Position numbers and translations under genes: made by a program. Positions 60,504-64,000 of a DNA stretch of 64,000 nt are shown here, one piece after another; positions within the stretch are counted from its first letter, which is position 1, and every line of letters starts with the position of its first letter. Source of the stretch: Hymenobacter frigidus (lineage in GTDB: Bacteria; Bacteroidota; Bacteroidia; Cytophagales; Hymenobacteraceae). The notes beneath the pieces are model-generated. The model saw only the letters and a program-made list of their open reading frames with translations, was not told where the DNA came from and made no database searches. The stretch spans positions 1 through 64,000 of the forward strand of contig NZ_BMGY01000027.1 of the NCBI RefSeq assembly GCF_014640435.1, given 5' to 3'.

Positions 60504-62774
60504 CTAAAGCGCCTTGCTGCCCAGCTGCGCATCCACTACCGCGATGGCGGCCATGTTCACGATGTCGCGTACCGAAGCGCCCAGCTGCAGAATGTGCACC
60601 GGCTTGCGCATGCCCATCAGCACCGGCCCGATTACCTCGGCCCCGCCGATTTCCTGGAGCACTTTGTAGGCGATGTTGCCCGACTCCACGTTGGGGAAAA
60701 TGAGGGTGTTGGCCCCTTTCTCGGCCAGCGGCGAGAAGCCGTAATGTTCCTGCAGCAACCGGGGGCTCAAGGCCACATTGGCCTGCATCTCCCCGTCAAT
60801 CAGCAGGTCGGGGAAGCGGGCTTTGGCCAGCTCGGTAGCGCGGCGGGTTTTTTCGGGCAGCGGCCCGGGGTTCGAGCCAAAGTTGGAATAGCTGATGACG
60901 GCCATGCGTGGCTCCGCGTCGAAGAAGCGCACGGCGCGGGCCGTGAGGCCGATAATTTCCACCATTTCTTCGGCCGTGGGGTCGATATTCACCGTGGTGT
61001 CGGCGAAGAAGTACGGGCCCTTTTTGTGCTGAATGATGTACATCGACGACACGCGCTTCACGCCATCTTCCGTACCGATAACCTGCAGTGAAGGGATAAT
61101 GCTCTTGCCGTAGTCCTTGGTGAGGCCCGTAATGCAGGCATCGGCTTCGCCGGTTTCCACCATCATGGCGGCGTAGTAGTTGCGCTCGCGCATCAGGCGG
61201 CGGCCCTCGTAAATCGTCATGCCGCGGCGCTGGCGCTTCTCGTAAAGCAGGGCCGCGTACTCGTCGCGCTTGGCATCCTGCTTGAGAATATTGATGATTT
61301 CACAGCCTTCCAGGTCGAGGCTGTTTTCGCGGGCCAGGGCTTCGATTTTCTCCTGCGGCCCCAGCAAAATCGGCGTGCAAATGCCCTCGTCGTGCAGAAT
61401 CTGGGCCGCTTTGAGAATCTTGTAGGTGTCGGCTTCGGCAAATACCACGCGCTTGGGGTTGGCCCGCGCCGCGGAGGTGATGCGGTTCATCAGCTTCTGG
61501 TTCACGCCGAGGCGGGCCCGCAGCTGGTCCTCGTAGGCCGCCCAGTCCTCGATGGGCAGGCGGGCTACGCCGCTTTCCATCGCCGCTTTGGCCACCGCCG
61601 GACTGATGGTGGTAATCAGGCGCGGGTCCAGCGGCTTGGGAATGAGGTAAGTGCGGCCAAAAGTCAACGTATTATCGCCGTAGGCCTTGTTCACCATTTC
61701 GGGCACGGGCTCCTTGCTCAGCTGGGCCAGGGCGTGCACGGCGGCCAGCTTCATGGCTTCGTTAATTTCGGTGGCGCGCACATCCAACGCCCCCCGGAAA
61801 ATGTAGGGGAAGCCCAGTACGTTGTTCACTTGGTTGGGGTGGTCCGACCGGCCCGTAGCCATGATAATGTCGTCGCGGGTGGCCATGGCCAGCTGATAGC
61901 TCACCTCCGGGTCGGGGTTGGCCAGGGCGAATACGATGGGGTTATCGGCCATGAGCAGCAGCAGCCCGGCGGGCAGCACGTTGGCCGCCGACAGGCCCAG
62001 GAACACGTCGGCGCCCTTCATGGCTTCCTCCAGCGTGGTCACGGCGCGGCCGGTGGCAAACTGCATCTGAATGGGGTCCAGGCTGGTGCGCTGAGCATTG
62101 ATAATGCCGTCTTTGTCAAAGACTACCACGTTTTCGCGGGTCAGGCCCAGAGCCAGGTACAGGCGCAGGCACGATACGGCCGCCGCGCCCGCTCCGCTCA
62201 CCACCAGCTTAATTTCACCGATTTTCTTACCCACCACTTCCAGCGCGTTCAGCAGCGCGGCCGATGTGATGATGGCCGTGCCGTGCTGGTCGTCGTGCAT
62301 CAGCGGGATGTTCATCTTCTCCCGCAGCTCGGTTTCGATGCGGAAGCACTCCGGGGCCTTGATGTCCTCCAGGTTGATGCCGCCAAACGTGGGCTCCAGC
62401 GCCTTCACAATCCGGATAAACTCGTCCGGGTCGGTGGCATCAATCTCAATGTCAAAGCAGTCGATGCCCGCGAATTTCTTAAACAGCACGCCCTTGCCTT
62501 CCATCACCGGCTTGCTGGCCGCGGGCCCGATGTTGCCCAGCCCCAGCACCGCCGTCCCGTTGCTAATAACGGCCACCAGGTTGCCCTTGGCGGTGTATTT
62601 ATACACGTCGTCGGGGTTGGCGGCAATGGCTTTGCAGGGCTCGGCCACGCCCGGCGAGTAAGCCAGCGCGAGGTCGAGCTGGGTGCTCATGGGCTTGGTG
62701 GGCACCACTTCCAGCTTACCAGCGGGCTCTTGTGAATGGTAGTTTAGGGCGTCCTGTTTGTTGATTTTGAGCAT
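60504..62774 (-). CDS. maeB: NADP-dependent malic enzyme with phosphotransacetylase-like domain
   Basis: Oxidatively decarboxylates malate to pyruvate with NADP. The start ATG at 62774 ([20 protein letters not shown]) gives 756 residues, the normal length of the large hybrid type. The N-terminal ~420 residues are the malic enzyme: [16 protein letters not shown] with the catalytic Tyr, [33 protein letters not shown] and [17 protein letters not shown]. The last ~320 residues are a phosphotransacetylase-like domain ([50 protein letters not shown]), usually inactive as an enzyme but regulatory. It opens the maeB-ruvA-sprA-gcvH block. Confidence 0.96.
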   Translation of the reverse strand: MLKINKQDALNYHSQEPAGKLEVVPTKPMSTQLDLALAYSPGVAEPCKAIAANPDDVYKYTAKGNLVAVISNGTAVLGLGNIGPAASKPVMEGKGVLFKKFAGIDCFDIEIDATDPDEFIRIVKALEPTFGGINLEDIKAPECFRIETELREKMNIPLMHDDQHGTAIITSAALLNALEVVGKKIGEIKLVVSGAGAAAVSCLRLYLALGLTRENVVVFDKDGIINAQRTSLDPIQMQFATGRAVTTLEEAMKGADVFLGLSAANVLPAGLLLLMADNPIVFALANPDPEVSYQLAMATRDDIIMATGRSDHPNQVNNVLGFPYIFRGALDVRATEINEAMKLAAVHALAQLSKEPVPEMVNKAYGDNTLTFGRTYLIPKPLDPRLITTISPAVAKAAMESGVARLPIEDWAAYEDQLRARLGVNQKLMNRITSAARANPKRVVFAEADTYKILKAAQILHDEGICTPILLGPQEKIEALARENSLDLEGCEIINILKQDAKRDEYAALLYEKRQRRGMTIYEGRRLMRERNYYAAMMVETGEADACITGLTKDYGKSIIPSLQVIGTEDGVKRVSSMYIIQHKKGPYFFADTTVNIDPTAEEMVEIIGLTARAVRFFDAEPRMAVISYSNFGSNPGPLPEKTRRATELAKARFPDLLIDGEMQANVALSPRLLQEHYGFSPLAEKGANTLIFPNVESGNIAYKVLQEIGGAEVIGPVLMGMRKPVHILQLGASVRDIVNMAAIAVVDAQLGSKAL

Positions 62775-62874
62775 AGGAATTCGAAGCAGGGAAACGGCGC
62801 GGCGCGGGTGGCCTTGGGTCCGCAAGGTCCGGCTATTTCCGCCGAAAGTAATGAACTGGGCTGATTTTGGCACC

Positions 62875-62909
62875 AAAAAGCCCCATACCGAAGTGGCACG
62901 GGGCTTTTT
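62875..62909 (-). terminator. Terminator of the LysM protein gene
   Basis: AAAAAGCCCC (62875-62884) pairs with GGGGCTTTTT (62900-62909). A/T runs on both sides allow action in either direction; the gene ending at 62996 on the minus strand is the natural user. Confidence 0.85.
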
Positions 62910-62995
62910 GGCAAACTAATAACGCAGGTTATTTCCTCAAAAGTGCAGTCGATTTAGGCTCGTGCTACTTGCTCGGACCCGGTAGCAGCCTTGCC

Positions 62996-64000
62996 TTAGC
63001 CCTGCGGCACCAGCAGCTTCTGGCCCAGCTTCACGTCATCGGAAGTAAGGTGGTTGAGCTCACGCAGCACCTGCACCGTCACGCCGAAGCGTTGCGAGAT
63101 ATTAAACAGCGTATCGCCGCGCTGCACCCTGTGCACCTGCGGCAGCAAGGCCTTACGCTCCGGCGCGGAGCGAGCGGGGACCGCCGCCGTGGCTTTAGAG
63201 ACCGGGCTTTTCGGCTGCCGCCGAGGCGATGCCGGGCCGGCATCGCTGGTGGCCGGAGCGCGCAGCACCAGCCGCTGGCCGGGCGTCACGGTTTCGGCTT
63301 CCAGCCCGTTCCAACTCATCAGTTGCGCTACCGTCAGGTTGTGCTCGCGGGCCAGCTTGGTGAGGTAGTCGCCTTTGCGCACGGTGTAGGTTGCCGCATT
63401 GCTTTCGGGGGCAGTGGCAACGGCCTCGGGCGTTTCCTCAGCCGGCTCCGCGGCGGCGGTGGCTTTGGCCTCGCTGCGCCGGGCCTCGGTAACTACGGCG
63501 GCCTGCACCTGTACCAAGCGGCGAGCAGCGGTACGAGCCTGGCCCTCGGCCACCGCTTGCTGAATAGCCTGGCGCTGCCGCATGCCAACCAACCGGGCTT
63601 CCTGCAGCTTCTCCTGCCGCACAATATCCTGGAGGCGGGTTACCTCACGGGCGTTAGCCGCCGCCTGCTCACGGCGGGCGGCTACTTCCTCCGTCGAAAC
63701 AACCGGACGCGGAGCCGCTGCAATCATCGGCAAAACCTCCGTCGCCACTGCCACGGGAGCGCGACGCGGCGCGGCGGCCGGCAGCGGCACAAACACGACC
63801 AACTCGCGACCAGGCTTGAGGGGCCGGCCTTTGGGCAGCTCGTTCCAGCGGCGCAGCTGGGCCGGGCTCACCTCGAACCGTTCGGCCAAACTAGCCAGCG
63901 TTTCGCCCCGCTTCACCTTGTGCGGCACTCGCCGGAAACGTGGAGCGGCAGATTCTTCCCTGGCGCGGGGGCCTTCAGTAGCGGCCAGTACCGATTGGCT
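62996..64000 (-). CDS. LysM-repeat protein, possibly a lytic transglycosylase, C-terminal part (runs off window)
   Basis: The frame stays open to the end of the window (63929-64000 encodes ...EESAAPRFRRV in frame), so only the last ~334 residues are seen. Three LysM domains are visible: HKVKRGETLASLAERFEVSP, YTVRKGDYLTKLAREHNLTV and HRVQRGDTLFNISQRFGVTV; the last ends at the C-terminus (KLLVPQG). The first two are separated by an Ala-rich coiled region (~AVEGQARTAARRLVQVQAA). LysM at the C-terminus after an RFRRVPHKV-like linker is typical of MltD-type membrane-bound lytic transglycosylases, which cleave peptidoglycan; the catalytic domain would lie beyond the window. This assignment is inference. 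Confidence 0.8.
   Translation of the reverse strand, partial: SQSVLAATEGPRAREESAAPRFRRVPHKVKRGETLASLAERFEVSPAQLRRWNELPKGRPLKPGRELVVFVPLPAAAPRRAPVAVATEVLPMIAAAPRPVVSTEEVAARREQAAANAREVTRLQDIVRQEKLQEARLVGMRQRQAIQQAVAEGQARTAARRLVQVQAAVVTEARRSEAKATAAAEPAEETPEAVATAPESNAATYTVRKGDYLTKLAREHNLTVAQLMSWNGLEAETVTPGQRLVLRAPATSDAGPASPRRQPKSPVSKATAAVPARSAPERKALLPQVHRVQRGDTLFNISQRFGVTVQVLRELNHLTSDDVKLGQKLLVPQG

Noticed and set aside
62875..62995. Riboswitch or regulatory RNA upstream of maeB
   Set aside because: The only strong structure is an ordinary terminator hairpin with A/T runs on both sides.

Overview
The window looks like a chromosomal segment of a GC-rich Bacteroidota, most likely Hymenobacter or a close relative in the Cytophagales. 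This is inferred from the GC-rich coding sequence, many type IX secretion (T9SS) cargo proteins with type A or type B sorting tails, the giant translocon protein SprA, CarboxypepD_reg-like outer-membrane proteins, the TAnnTTTG type of promoter -7 box, and a fused transaldolase/phosphoglucose isomerase. No rRNA, tRNA, prophage, intact insertion sequence or CRISPR array was seen.

Layout. 1-309: palindromic repeats. 310-6692: a T9SS-sorted sugar dehydrogenase, a GNAT acetyltransferase, a small Cys-rich lipoprotein, 3-methyladenine glycosylase, a CarboxypepD_reg-like surface protein and aspartate-semialdehyde dehydrogenase. 6864-10920: a lamin-tail surface protein, a DUF1800/DUF1501 fusion remnant and a lipoprotein. 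10965-18881: central metabolism (alpha/beta hydrolase, Tal-Pgi, aldose epimerase, a DUF3850/ASCH protein, Dxs). 19192-26637: an outer-membrane beta-barrel receptor with a long Gly/Pro/Ala tail, a flippase-like membrane protein, an erythromycin-esterase-like gene split by a frameshift, and a lipoprotein. 26832-32520: a LysM protein, LD-carboxypeptidase, an M28 peptidase, CysS and an EEP-family phosphoesterase. 32732-39794: two tandem paralogous >1100-residue T9SS type B adhesin-like proteins. 40000-42535: a glycosyltransferase and a polysaccharide flippase. 42711-47418: a TonB-dependent receptor and a T9SS-secreted partner. 47738-49502: YicC and an exported protein. 49569-62774: the conserved block maeB-ruvA-sprA-gcvH-vanZ, in which VanZ is here fused to an M28 peptidase. 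62996-64000: the C-terminal part of a LysM protein running off the window.

How the genes fit together. SprA forms the T9SS outer-membrane channel, and at least four proteins here (310, 32732, 36441, 42711) carry tails that would direct them through it. The TonB receptor and its T9SS neighbour probably act as one uptake unit.

The most unusual content lies in genome rearrangement. There is an in-frame deletion fusion of two normally adjacent genes (DUF1800::DUF1501), a one-base frameshift in the esterase gene, and a VanZ-M28 gene fusion. Long perfect palindromes occur, one covering a start codon and another mirroring the 3' end of a gene. Tracts of 7-bp repeats run into coding sequence. I found no clear new multi-gene defence or biosynthetic system.
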